Part shown: one piece after another, positions 1 to 9,065 of the stretch
Numbering within the stretch: position 1 is the first letter of the stretch
Layout of the letters: each line of letters begins with the position of its first letter
Assembly: GCA_043228905.1 (NCBI GenBank)
Contig: JBHGNT010000004.1
Span: 18,166,001 to 18,230,000, forward strand
Origin: Azolla caroliniana
Lineage: Eukaryota > Polypodiophyta
Length of the DNA: 64,000 bases
Direction of reading: 5' to 3'
Translations under genes and position numbers: made by a program
Notes under the pieces: generated by a model
Told to the model about the DNA's origin: nothing
Database searches by the model: none
The model's input: the letters and a program-made list of their open reading frames with translations, nothing else

Positions 1-1034
1 AGGCCTTCCTCCATTCGCCGTCTGTCGTCTTCTACCAACTTCCGTTGTTCTCTTTCGTTATCTCTCAATGCCTCCTGAGCCTGTAATTCTTCTTTCAAAG
101 TTGCTATTAACTTCTCGGTCTCAGGGCCGGTTTGCAAGGCCTTCTCCGTTTCTGGTTCGGCTTGCTTTTCTGATGTCCCGACCGGCTCGGTGCCATCTTG
201 TGCTTGTCGGCTGCCTTCTTTTGCCTGTGCTAGCTCTTCTTGCAGCTCATGTAATTGTGCCCGGAGCATGACCATATCCTTAGTCGTCGTCCTAGTCACT
301 TCTTCTCTTTGCTCCTCCTCTTTCTCCATCTGGTCTGCTACTCCCGACAACTGCCCTGACAACCACCTTAGCCATTGTGCCTTTGTTCTGCCTTCGTTGG
401 TGTCAGCAGGCGTGCCTAGCTCCGGCTGTTTTTCCGGCTGTTTCTCCGGCCTCTTCTCTTGTTCCGGCGCTTGTTCCTTTCTTTGTTCTTCGAACTCCGC
501 CGCCGTCGGTTCCGGTACTGCCGTCTTTGGTGCAGACGAACCTTCATCCTGTGTCGCTTCTGTTCTGGTTACTGGAGGCGGTTCTTTTGCCCGTTGCTGA
601 GTTCCGTCCGCTGTTGGGGTCGGTCTTGTCGCTCGTTTCTCCTTTCCTTGCCTGGGTGGTAGTATTAACATCGGTTCGGATGAGTCTTCCTCTGTTTCAG
701 CGTCCTCCGTCGGTGCCACTATTGGTTCCTTTACTGGTACCGGTTCCGATTCGAGCGTTACTGGTTCGGTGTCGGTTTGCCTCTTGCTGGTCTTCTTTGC
801 CACCTTCTCCTTGCCTTTTTCCGCCTTTTTCTTCTTCGTTGTCGGTTGCTGTTGCTGTTTCTGTGGCTGCCGTGATGAGCCTTCCTCCCGTTGCTGTCGG
901 GAGGAGTCTTCTTCCCTCGGTTGTCGAGATGAGCCTTCTTTCCGCGGCTGTCGGGATGATCCCTCTTCTGGCGGCGCTTCTTCTTCCTGTGTCCATCCTG
1001 GAGTGTGTTTCTCTAGGATTCGTCGGCGTTTCAT
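1..1034 (-). CDS. Third ORF of Ty3 element G1, charged coiled-coil-like protein (partial)
   Basis: The frame is open from an ATG at 1034-1032 (MKRRRILEK...) to the window edge, about 344 codons with no stop. An in-frame TAG at 1091-1089 lies upstream, so this is the first usable ATG. The N-terminal half is low complexity: a repeated EEGSSRQP-like unit, a Q run, KKKK stretches, then P/E/T-rich sequence. The C-terminal half (from about 420 downward) has a WLRWL motif followed by Glu/Lys/Gln-rich heptad-like sequence that looks like a coiled coil. G2 carries the counterpart: LWLRWI aligns with QWLRWL, and AQEALR is present in both. No signal peptide or membrane segment is seen, so an envelope protein is unlikely. 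The function is unknown. G1 lacks the roughly 175-residue N-terminal domain found in the G2 version. Confidence 0.75.
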   Translation of the reverse strand, partial: MKRRRILEKHTPGWTQEEEAPPEEGSSRQPRKEGSSRQPREEDSSRQQREEGSSRQPQKQQQQPTTKKKKAEKGKEKVAKKTSKRQTDTEPVTLESEPVPVKEPIVAPTEDAETEEDSSEPMLILPPRQGKEKRATRPTPTADGTQQRAKEPPPVTRTEATQDEGSSAPKTAVPEPTAAEFEEQRKEQAPEQEKRPEKQPEKQPELGTPADTNEGRTKAQWLRWLSGQLSGVADQMEKEEEQREEVTRTTTKDMVMLRAQLHELQEELAQAKEGSRQAQDGTEPVGTSEKQAEPETEKALQTGPETEKLIATLKEELQAQEALRDNEREQRKLVEDDRRRMEEG

Positions 1035-1323
1035 GGTTTGCTTCGGGGTAGTCTCCTGCCGACTTCTTTGCTGCGTGTGTCGAATCTCCTACGTGTCTGT
1101 CATTATGACTCCTTAATTGACGCGCGTTTTAAATCCTGTACCTCGGCCCCCCACGTTCTGTGCTTTAAATAGCTCGTGCACCCGTGTGACGGTTGTAACT
1201 ACCTACTTCATCATTACCATGATTTTCTTGATCTTCTTGTCTTGAATTGACCGTAGCACCACGTCATCATTATTATTATTTTTATTTTTATTTTATTTTT
1301 TTTTATTTTTTTTTATTTTTTCT

Positions 1324-1368
<45 letters not shown>

Positions 1369-1472
1369 ATGCCGCATCATTGTTCGGTTCCCCCCAATGT
1401 GTTCGGGTTGGTGCGCCCTGTTGTCGGTTCCTCGTTGTTACGCGTCGCTGTCGGCTCCTCGGTCCTCCGTAT
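1035..1472 (-). promoter_or_regulatory. Spacer between pol and ORF3 of G1, A-tract and TATA-like box
   Basis: In the sense (minus) direction the spacer holds a long A-rich tract, seen as T runs at about 1262-1364 on the plus strand, then the motif TATTTAAAGC near 1163-1172, about 130 bp before the ORF3 ATG. The G2 spacer (47673-48054) has a shorter A/G-rich tract and GCATTTAAGC in the same place. The G2 LTR carries a similar TATTTAAAGG box. An internal promoter for ORF3 is inference from this shared layout. Confidence 0.35.
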
Positions 1473-4400
1473 CTATGTCGGTTCCTCGCCATTCAGGATG
1501 TCCGGTTCTTGCTTGAAGGGGTTAGCTGGCATGTGCCCCTTATACGGTTTTAGGCGAAAACCATTTGCCCATTTGCCCACAACTTCTCCTGACAACGTCC
1601 CGAGCTGGTAAGACCCATTGTACTCCTTTGTGATCCAGAATGGTCCGGTCCACCGAAATCGCAATTTCCCTGGCATGCTCCCCATCCTTGTCTGGAACAG
1701 TAATACAGGTTTCCCGACCTCGAATTGCTTTTCGTTACCGCGCCGGTGTCGGTCTACAAAGGCTTTCCTCCTCCTTTGCTCTAGTTCTAGCTGTAGCAGG
1801 CTGGCTATTCGATTTTCTTCCAGTTCTAACAGCATCTTCAGCCGGATTCGTTCGGATTCCTTCTCGCTTAACCGCTCCTTAACCTGTATTCTTAAGCTAG
1901 GAATTTGGAATTCTACTGGCATGACTGCTTCCAAGCCGAATGCCAGTCGGAACGGGGTCGTCCGGATGCTGGTCTTGTACGCCGTTCGGTACGCCCACAG
2001 CACGCTCTGCAACTTCGTGTCCCAGTCGGTCCGGTTCTCATTGACGATTTTTCTAAGGATGTTCTGTAGCGTTTTATTCGTTGATTCCGCTAATCCGTTG
2101 GCTTGAGGGTAGTAGGGAGTGCTTCGTTTGTGTACTACCGCATAGAATGATGTCAAACTTTCCACCACCTGCCCGAGGAAATGTCCTCCCTGGTCACTGA
2201 TCAGCTCAATCGGGCATCCGTACCGACACCATATGCATTCATATAAAAATTTGGCCGTGGACGCCGCCGTGTTGTCCCGTAGTGCCTTTGCTTCTACCCA
2301 TTTGGTGCAGTAGTCGGTAGCCACTATTATATACCGATTTCCGGTCCGCATTGCCGGTGGCTTAAACGGGCCGACAAAGTCCAAGCCCCACTTTTGGAAT
2401 GGTTCTAATGGCAAGACCGGGTGATGTGGCATCCGGGCTTGCTCCGTGGGTTGGCCCAGTCGTTGACACAGGTCGCATTCCCTGCTATACTTAACGGCAT
2501 CTCTCATGGTCGTCGGCCACCATAGTCCGCTCTGCCATATCTTCCGGGCTGTTGTTTCGCCGGCATAATGCCCGCCTGCAATTCCACAGTGGGCTTCCCT
2601 TAGGATCAGATCCTTTTCATCGCTCCGCACTGCTCGCCTCCATACGCCATCTGCCCCCTTGTGATAGAGGGTGTCTCCTACCAAGCAGAAATGTCTGCTC
2701 CGTACTGCCATCCTTTTCCGTTCGTCCCAGTCCAGGTTTTCCGGGGGAACTCCGGTGCTCAGGAACTGATGCATTTCGGTTAACCATTTGTCTTCGTCCG
2801 CTACTGTGGTCTCCGTTGCCGGTGCCGTCGTGACCTTAAACAGCTCGGCGTCGGGAAATTCGTCCTGTACGCCGTCCCCTGATTCTCCGGATTCTAGTCT
2901 GCTCAGGTAGTCTGCTACCGCATGCTGCACCCCGGGTCGGTGGAAAATGTCGAATTCGAATTCCTGTAATAGCAGCGTCCACCGTGCGAGTTTTCCTGTC
3001 AGGGCTGCCTTTGAGACCAGGTAGAGTAGTGCCGAGTGGTCAACGTGGAAAGAGAACTTTCGTCCGAGCAGATAGTGCCTGTACTTTGTGACACTGTACA
3101 CCATTCCTAATGCCTCTCGTTCCGTTGTAGAGTAGTTCCGTTCGGCTTTCGAGAGTTTCCTGCTTGCGTAGTACACCGGCCGATACCAGTTCGGTTCCGT
3201 GAGTTGCATCAAAACGCTGCCGATTGCTACGTCCGACGCGTCGACGAACACGTGAAAGCTTTTACTCCAGTCCAGCGGCTGCACCACCGGAGCTTGTGAC
3301 AGCATTACCTTCAATGCTTGGTAGGCTTTCTGCTCCGTTTCTGTCCATTGGAAAGGTACTCTATGTACAGCAGCGTGCAATGGTGTAGCAAAGTCGGCAA
3401 GGTGCCGTATCATCCGACTATGCCACCTTATTTGACCAAGGAATCGGCTTAAAGCCTTTGCGCTATTCGGTGCCGGTGCGTCGAGAATTGCTTTTACCTT
3501 ATCCGGATCTACCGCGATTCCTTCCCGACTCACCACGTGGCCTAACAAGTTGCCGCTTGCGACTCCAAAGACGCACTTAGCTGGGTTCAGACTTAATCGG
3601 TACTCGCGGCACTTTTCTAAGCATAGTCGTAGGTGATCGAGATGCTCTCCGTGTCGGCTGTAGACGGCGAAATCGTCTAGGAAGACCTGCATGAAACCGG
3701 GAATAAAATCACCGAAGATTTCCATAATTATTCTTTGAAATGTTGCAGGGGCTGTCTTTAATCCGAACATCATCACGACCGCTACGAACACTCCCCATTC
3801 CGTCACGAACGTTGTTTTCTCTTGGTCGGCCGGGTTCATTCGGATTTGGTTGTAGCCGCTGAATCCATCCAGGAAGCTGTAAACTTCGTGGCCGGCCACC
3901 GCATCTAGCACTCCGTCCGTGAATGGTAGTGGAAAAGCGTCGGTCACTGTCGCGGCATTTAGTTTCCTGTAGTCCACACATACCCGGATTTTGCCGTTCT
4001 TTTTCGGGACCACCACTATCGGGCTTAGCCAGGTTGCCTGCTTGACTGGTCGGATAAATCCGACCCGGAGAAGCTTGTCAATTTCGTCCTTCACCTTTGC
4101 CGCATAGTTTGGATTCATCCGGTACCGACGCTGAGCGATGGGTTTCGCGTCAGTACTTAGATGAATTTGATGCTGGTAGAGCTGGGGGTCCAACCCTCGC
4201 ATGTCTTCGTATGACCATGCGAACACGTCCTTGAAAGCCGTTAACAGTGCTACCATTGCCTGTTTTTCCTCCTTCGGCAATTCCTTCGCAACTTTTACCG
4301 GTCGGGGTTGTTCTGTTGTGCCGAGGTCCACCTCTTCCAGCTGGGATGCTTTCACCCTTTGGGATATCGTCATTTCTCTTTCTAGGGCTTCCTGTGCTTG

Positions 4401-7157
4401 GCGTAGTTCCCGGATCGCCACTTTGTCCGGCTCGTCCGGCATTGTGATGTACGGCTCTACTGCTGCCGTGATATCCACCTCAAAAAGTGGGACGATCTGT
4501 GGGTGTTCCTCGAGGTACCGATCAACTTCCTCATCCGGTAAGCCCTCCAACATGTTGATGCTTTCGGCATATAAAGGGGTTGCCTCCTTGCTAGTGAGCA
4601 CCCGTGGTTGCGTGGCTACCCGTACCTTTGTTTTCCCTCGTCGGAACGTGATCATATTCTTTTGCCAGTTTTGCTTAATATGCGCCGTTCGCAGCCATGG
4701 TCGTCCTAACAGTAGGGGATATGCGCCTTGTACATTCAGCTCTAGTACCACGGCCGATATTCGGAATACGTGGCCTCCTATTGTGACTTCCAAGTCCCGG
4801 ATAAGACCATTTGGTCGGACTGAGCTTGTATCCGCCATGCGTAACCAGAAGGGGCATGGTTCCCACTCCTGGATGCCTAGGTCGTCGCATGTCTGTCGAC
4901 TAATGACGTTCACCCCGGAGCCTCCGTCAATAATTGTTCCTGGAATCTCCTTTCCTTTGACGATTGTCGTGATTGCTGGGCTACTGGTATCAACCACCGC
5001 TGGGCCTTCCTCCGGGTTGGAGAAAAATGCCGGTGCTGGCGTCGGCGTTGGTTTGCTCACGGCGGCTTGTAAGTCTGCTGTAAACCGCGGCACCAACTGC
5101 AGTAACCGTGCCAATGGCAGCACGATCTGACAATCTTGTAGTGCTTGCCATGTCGGGTTTTCTCCTGGCTGTACGATTTCCTCCTCCCTTGGCATATTTT
5201 GGTTTCTTACTTCCGCCGCACCTTGTTCGTTGGCTTCTTTGATCCATTGTGCCGCTTGTTTTCTGATTGCTTCCTGGGCTTCCCATTCGGCGGCCTTCCC
5301 CTTCGACCGCGTGGTAACCTGCTGTACTTCGGCTGTCACCATGTTGACGGCTGGCTGCTTGTCGGCTGTTTTGCTTGGGCATTGATTACTGTAATGCCCT
5401 TCTTTTCGGCAGTAATAACAGTACACCCTGTGCGTGTTGCTGGATTCTCCTTTTTCCCATGTTTGGGGGAGGGGCGTTCCCCGGCGGTTGTCCTCGGTTT
5501 TTCGGTTCTCCGGTGCCGCTACTGGTTTGTCATTCCTTGTTGCCTCCCGACGCTCCTCTCTACGGAAGAATCCACGCCTTTGGTTCCGTCGGAAATTCCG
5601 GTTCCCTGGCCGCCTTTCTTCTCTGGGTCGCTCGTATTCCGGGGATTCGTCTCGGTCGTACCGGTCCCGGGGGTAGCTATCCCTTCGGTTCTCCTCTCGG
5701 TCGTACCGGTCCCGGGGGTAGCTATCCCTTCGGTTCTCCTCTCGGTCATAGCTGTCGCGTCTTCTATCGGGGTATCTGTCGCCGCGTTCTCGTCGGTAGC
5801 GGTCGTCCCTCCGGAATCGATCCTCTTCCGGGTCCCGATTGCGCGGTTCTATGTGTCGGACCGGTGCCGCTTGTCGAGTTAACAGGTTATACTCGCATTG
5901 GTTCGTTGTGTGGGCGCGAGAATTGCATATCATGCACTGTGCACGCAGGGTGCAGTCGACGGTCGAGTGGCCCGAATTTAGGCATGTTGTGCATTGTAGG
6001 GCTTGTCGGAACCGGAGGTCCTCCTCCTTCGGAAGCGCCTGGTGTAACGCCCCCATCGGCAAGAAGGAGCTCGTGTTGTCCATTTCCAGGACCCGATCAA
6101 TGACTTGGTCCATTGTGCTGGTGCTGAAATCGAGGATTCCACACATCGCTCGAAGTGGGTCTTTTAACGCAGCCAAAAAGACTGCCTTGGCCTCCTCTTC
6201 GGGTGGTGCTCTTGCTAATTGACTGTGCAAGGTCTGGAAACGAATGATAAATTGTGGGACCGTCTCGTTTTCTCCCTGCCGAGTGGTGTAGAATTGTCCG
6301 ACCAATTCCCTTTGTTCCACTCGTCTATGAAACAAGCGTAAAAACTGGGTTTTCAATGCCTCGAACGTGGCGAAGCTGCCTGGTAAGTGCTTGTCGTGCC
6401 ACCGGGCCGCCGGTCCTTCTAATGTCATGCCGAATTCGGCGACTTTGGATCGGTCGGCCTCGGGCTCCGTCAGTCTCTGGGACACGTGGTTGGCTTCCCA
6501 TGTTCGCAGGAATGCATACACATGTGCCTCTCCGTCGGGCTCATCCCGATACTTTGGGTACGGATACGGCATCGTGTCGTCCCACTGATTCTCCTGCGCT
6601 GGTTCCTCCGATGTCGGTCTCCGCTCCTGCGGTTCCTCCGCAGGTGGTGTTGGTATCCGCTCCTGCGGTTCCTCCGCGGGTGGTGTTGATAACCGCTCCT
6701 GCGGTTCCTCCGCGGGTGGTGTTGGTATCCGCTCCTCCCTCCTCGGCGATTGCCGGTCACCGAACTCCAGAGTTATTTCCTCCTCTGGCTCCGATGTTGC
6801 TGAGCGATCCAACTCAAAGGGGTTGTTCTCGTGGCTGCTTTTATAGCGGGATCCCACGCTTTCCCCGTTATCCGAATCCGCCTCTAATGTTGCAAATGCC
6901 GCTGCGTCCCCGTCGCCGCCAGCGAGAGTCTGTAGTAGTGTCTCCGCTTCTTGGAGGCTGGTTATGCTACTGCCTTCGTCGGAAGCTTGTAGAACCTGGA
7001 ACTGCAGTGCGTCTTCTGCGATTTGCCGAAGCGTTTTTGAGAATGACCGATCGCGCCGGATCTCGTCGACGGCTTGCTGCAGGGCTTCCCGTCGTCGCTG
7101 CCGTTCGGCGTGGCGTCTCCCTCTTTCGGTGATGTGGTCGTTATTTTGTCTAGACAT
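1473..7157 (-). CDS. gag-pol: gag-pol polyprotein of Ty3 element G1
   Basis: A single 1894-aa frame. The frame is open further upstream into the LTR, but the first ATG after the primer-binding site is at 7157 (MSRQNND). Domains in order, approximate residues: acidic and proline-rich linker with repeated PPAEEPQER units (150-190); capsid-like region (200-370); CX2C-type motifs CTTCLNSGHSTVDC and CMICNSRAHTTNQC (near 405-435); a classical zinc knuckle CYYCRKEGHYSNQC (near 586); protease IIDGGSGVNV (near 742, with DGG instead of the usual DTG/DSG); reverse transcriptase with FLDDF (near 1159); RNase H starting VFVDASD (near 1305); integrase HHCC finger ending CDLC (near 1520-1560); catalytic region LDFVGP, ISDQGG and NGLAES (near 1595, 1652, 1688). 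All key residues are present and there is no stop or frameshift, so the enzyme set could be functional. Confidence 0.95.
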   Translation of the reverse strand: MSRQNNDHITERGRRHAERQRRREALQQAVDEIRRDRSFSKTLRQIAEDALQFQVLQASDEGSSITSLQEAETLLQTLAGGDGDAAAFATLEADSDNGESVGSRYKSSHENNPFELDRSATSEPEEEITLEFGDRQSPRREERIPTPPAEEPQERLSTPPAEEPQERIPTPPAEEPQERRPTSEEPAQENQWDDTMPYPYPKYRDEPDGEAHVYAFLRTWEANHVSQRLTEPEADRSKVAEFGMTLEGPAARWHDKHLPGSFATFEALKTQFLRLFHRRVEQRELVGQFYTTRQGENETVPQFIIRFQTLHSQLARAPPEEEAKAVFLAALKDPLRAMCGILDFSTSTMDQVIDRVLEMDNTSSFLPMGALHQALPKEEDLRFRQALQCTTCLNSGHSTVDCTLRAQCMICNSRAHTTNQCEYNLLTRQAAPVRHIEPRNRDPEEDRFRRDDRYRRERGDRYPDRRRDSYDREENRRDSYPRDRYDREENRRDSYPRDRYDRDESPEYERPREERRPGNRNFRRNQRRGFFRREERREATRNDKPVAAPENRKTEDNRRGTPLPQTWEKGESSNTHRVYCYYCRKEGHYSNQCPSKTADKQPAVNMVTAEVQQVTTRSKGKAAEWEAQEAIRKQAAQWIKEANEQGAAEVRNQNMPREEEIVQPGENPTWQALQDCQIVLPLARLLQLVPRFTADLQAAVSKPTPTPAPAFFSNPEEGPAVVDTSSPAITTIVKGKEIPGTIIDGGSGVNVISRQTCDDLGIQEWEPCPFWLRMADTSSVRPNGLIRDLEVTIGGHVFRISAVVLELNVQGAYPLLLGRPWLRTAHIKQNWQKNMITFRRGKTKVRVATQPRVLTSKEATPLYAESINMLEGLPDEEVDRYLEEHPQIVPLFEVDITAAVEPYITMPDEPDKVAIRELRQAQEALEREMTISQRVKASQLEEVDLGTTEQPRPVKVAKELPKEEKQAMVALLTAFKDVFAWSYEDMRGLDPQLYQHQIHLSTDAKPIAQRRYRMNPNYAAKVKDEIDKLLRVGFIRPVKQATWLSPIVVVPKKNGKIRVCVDYRKLNAATVTDAFPLPFTDGVLDAVAGHEVYSFLDGFSGYNQIRMNPADQEKTTFVTEWGVFVAVVMMFGLKTAPATFQRIIMEIFGDFIPGFMQVFLDDFAVYSRHGEHLDHLRLCLEKCREYRLSLNPAKCVFGVASGNLLGHVVSREGIAVDPDKVKAILDAPAPNSAKALSRFLGQIRWHSRMIRHLADFATPLHAAVHRVPFQWTETEQKAYQALKVMLSQAPVVQPLDWSKSFHVFVDASDVAIGSVLMQLTEPNWYRPVYYASRKLSKAERNYSTTEREALGMVYSVTKYRHYLLGRKFSFHVDHSALLYLVSKAALTGKLARWTLLLQEFEFDIFHRPGVQHAVADYLSRLESGESGDGVQDEFPDAELFKVTTAPATETTVADEDKWLTEMHQFLSTGVPPENLDWDERKRMAVRSRHFCLVGDTLYHKGADGVWRRAVRSDEKDLILREAHCGIAGGHYAGETTARKIWQSGLWWPTTMRDAVKYSRECDLCQRLGQPTEQARMPHHPVLPLEPFQKWGLDFVGPFKPPAMRTGNRYIIVATDYCTKWVEAKALRDNTAASTAKFLYECIWCRYGCPIELISDQGGHFLGQVVESLTSFYAVVHKRSTPYYPQANGLAESTNKTLQNILRKIVNENRTDWDTKLQSVLWAYRTAYKTSIRTTPFRLAFGLEAVMPVEFQIPSLRIQVKERLSEKESERIRLKMLLELEENRIASLLQLELEQRRRKAFVDRHRRGNEKQFEVGKPVLLFQTRMGSMPGKLRFRWTGPFWITKEYNGSYQLGTLSGEVVGKWANGFRLKPYKGHMPANPFKQEPDILNGEEPT

Positions 7158-7185
7158 CCATCCCCCGGTTGTCCTCTGCACTCTG

Positions 7186-7203
7186 CAGGAATCGTGGTCG
7201 CCA
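7186..7203 (-). other. Primer-binding site of G1
   Basis: On the minus strand TGGCGACCACGATTCC starts six bases inside the LTR end. The same string lies just inside the 5' LTR of G2 (34586 onward). It begins TGG, as needed to pair with a tRNA CCA end. The tRNA was not identified. Confidence 0.75.
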
Positions 7204-7209
7204 AAATAG

Positions 7210-7579
7210 TGTTGTATGTATGGCTGGACTAGCCGCAACACAGGTGTCTATCCGACACTTCTCCAAAGGGGTGGTAGGGATAGGATGTTAATACACGCGT
7301 ATGATAATTACACTTAAGCACAGACGAAGACAAGATTAATCAGCATAAGCAAAACTATATTAATTCTTCGCCCTTCATTACAAAACATCGGATCCTTTTA
7401 TAGGCATCCGGCCAGATTACAATCGGTGCTTGATAAGCAACCGTTAACCGAAACCGAATCGGTTCGGATCCGGATCGGTTACAACTACCGGATCCGTCCC
7501 TCCTAATAATTCTATTCCTATTTCTATATTTATCCGATCCGACCTTGCTTTCCCATTTGCCTTCTCTGACCGGCCAACA
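7210..7579 (-). repeat. 5' LTR of G1
   Basis: The 370-bp LTR is bounded by TGTTG and CAACA inverted ends. A TATA box (TATAAAAGG on the minus strand) lies near 7394-7402. The inner end is next to the primer-binding site. The partner LTR lies outside the window, so age and TSD cannot be read. Confidence 0.8.
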
Positions 7580-8297
7580 AACCATATTTGATCCGGCGTT
7601 GACATCAGATTCTATAAGTTGAGCACACGGGCTTGCCAGAACCAGTAGGAAAGTGCAGAACTGAGGAGGAGAGAATGACACCTTCCCGAGCACCACAGAC
7701 GAGAGTCGATTGCATGCATAGATTAGGATAGACCAACACAAAGATCACATGAACAGTAGACCGGATACAATGAAATCAAATAATCGATTAAGTGCAGACA
7801 AGAGTACAAAGAATGGCCTTAAGCCGAGAAACAGAGCTTCAGGCTCAATAACCACGCAGACAGGTGAGCCTCTGGTCGGGAGCACATGAGCGTCCTGCGA
7901 GCAGAGGCCTCATAGTATCTAACCAAATCAATAGAACAAAAAACTCCTATTGTGCTTCGATAGTTAAAACCGATAGCCCCTTCCCCCTCTAAAACGATTG
8001 ATCCCCTTAACAGTTTTCCTCCCCTCCTTTTATAGCTCAAGGAGGGTCAATTACATCAATAGTTAAGACAATCGTTTCTGTCAAAGATTCTCCCACGATT
8101 CCCTTTGTCCTCACACACTATCATTCCCCTCTTTTTGTGGGATTATAAAGTACCTATTAAAAGCTCCAGTTTTGAACTTATTAGTCCTATGTTATTTACA
8201 ATTGGTTATACAAAGGCCTCTTTTTATGTGCATTCGTGCACTCCCCTATTCACACGCGGTCGGCGAGTGTTTCCCTTGTGGCCGGAATCCTCCACGA
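7580..8297 (-). repeat. LTR-like segment of unknown element
   Basis: No coding remnant was recognised. On the minus strand a good TATA box (TATAAAAGGAGG, near 8023-8035) is followed by several hundred bases without an ORF, as in an LTR promoter and leader. Clear ends and a partner copy were not found, so this is a weak call. Confidence 0.3.
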
Positions 8298-8946
8298 CGA
8301 CGTGTGCCGGAGACGAGTTGGATTGACGAAGCACCCCATGCTAGAGTGAAGGTGGAGTTTGTTGAGAAATAGGTCCCTCTGTATGGGAAGGAGAGCACAA
8401 GTCAGAGAGAAGAGTAAGCTGAATTGGTCGACAGTAACTCGGCTGAGGCCGAAAATCGACCAATTCCCAATTCGGTCGAGATCGAAAAGAGAACAATAAT
8501 TGATTCGGATAATAACCGAATCGATCGAACCCGACTCGAGGCTATATTTGTAAATAGCCTCAATGTGCCCTTAGTGAGCTATGTTTGTAAATAGCTCATA
8601 TTGTATATGAGTATAAATATAGTTAGGGCAAGTAGTTAGAAATGTAGTAGGGTTAGTTATCACTATACAAAGTTGTAATCTATGTGAGGTGAAGAGAGTG
8701 AGTGTGAGTGTAATCGTCAGTTAGACAAAGACAAGCGCAAGGTTGTTGCCTGTGAGTCTCCTTTGTCTTCTCTCCTCCTATAGAGGAATAGTTTGGAGTC
8801 TGTGGGCTCCTGTGGTTTCTCCCGTTTCAGGGTTTCCACGTTAATATCTTGTGTCTCTATGTCAGTGCATCATTTTCTGTTATTTCAGTTTTCTGTCCTT
8901 CTCATTTGTGCTTGGAAATCAGTTGTGGCCGATCCCAATACTTGCA
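8298..8946 (+). mobile_element. 3' end of a plus-strand copia element (C0): RNase H tail and LTR
   Basis: Positions 8298-8350 match the last codons of RNase H in C2 (GLTKHPMLE then stop, against GLTRNPMLE). A purine-rich tract GTGAAGGTGGAGTT runs up to the LTR start at 8360 (TGTTGAGAAATAGG). The LTR ends near 8946; its last bases are assigned by similarity to the C2 LTR (a shared GTTGTGGCCGA string), so the right end is approximate. The rest of the element is missing: 8298 is a truncation point. Confidence 0.65.
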
Positions 8947-9065
8947 CATTTACAAGCATTTACACAACATCAACACATAAACACATAACTACTTAAACAC
9001 ATTTGCACATAACCCCTTACATTATTACACATTTGCAAGTGCACTCATACGCACATGTTTGCTTA
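8947..9065. repeat. CA-rich low-complexity tract
   Basis: Irregular repetition of CACAT, ACACATAA and TTGCACAT words. No gene. It may be a decayed microsatellite at the edge of C0. Confidence 0.45.

Larger units (their letters stand above)
1..7579 (-). mobile_element. Ty3/gypsy LTR retrotransposon G1, 3' end outside the window
   Basis: Read on the minus strand, the order is 5' LTR (7210-7579), primer-binding site, gag-pol (7157-1473), spacer, third ORF (1034 to the edge). The 3' LTR must lie to the left of position 1. The gag-pol frame is open over 1894 codons without a stop, which suggests a recent copy. It is the same lineage as G2 (34141-56271): the primer-binding site, gag, protease, RT and integrase all align by eye. 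The order RT, RNase H, integrase places it in Ty3. No chromodomain is visible at the integrase end, so it is not a typical plant chromovirus; an extra ORF after pol is reminiscent of the Tat/Athila group, but that assignment is inference. Confidence 0.9.

Noticed and set aside
68-1116. Several long plus-strand frames opposite the G1 third ORF
   Set aside because: They are antisense to a continuous minus-strand frame and are made of low-complexity Cys/Ser/Phe/Leu-rich sequence, as expected from the complement of Glu/Lys/Gln-rich codons.
4201-7132. Plus-strand frames of 130-309 codons opposite G1 gag-pol
   Set aside because: No recognisable domain; they mirror the codon use of the intact polyprotein on the other strand.
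8947-9065. CRISPR-like or regular repeat array
   Set aside because: The CA-rich words are irregular in length and spacing and this is plant DNA; low complexity is sufficient.
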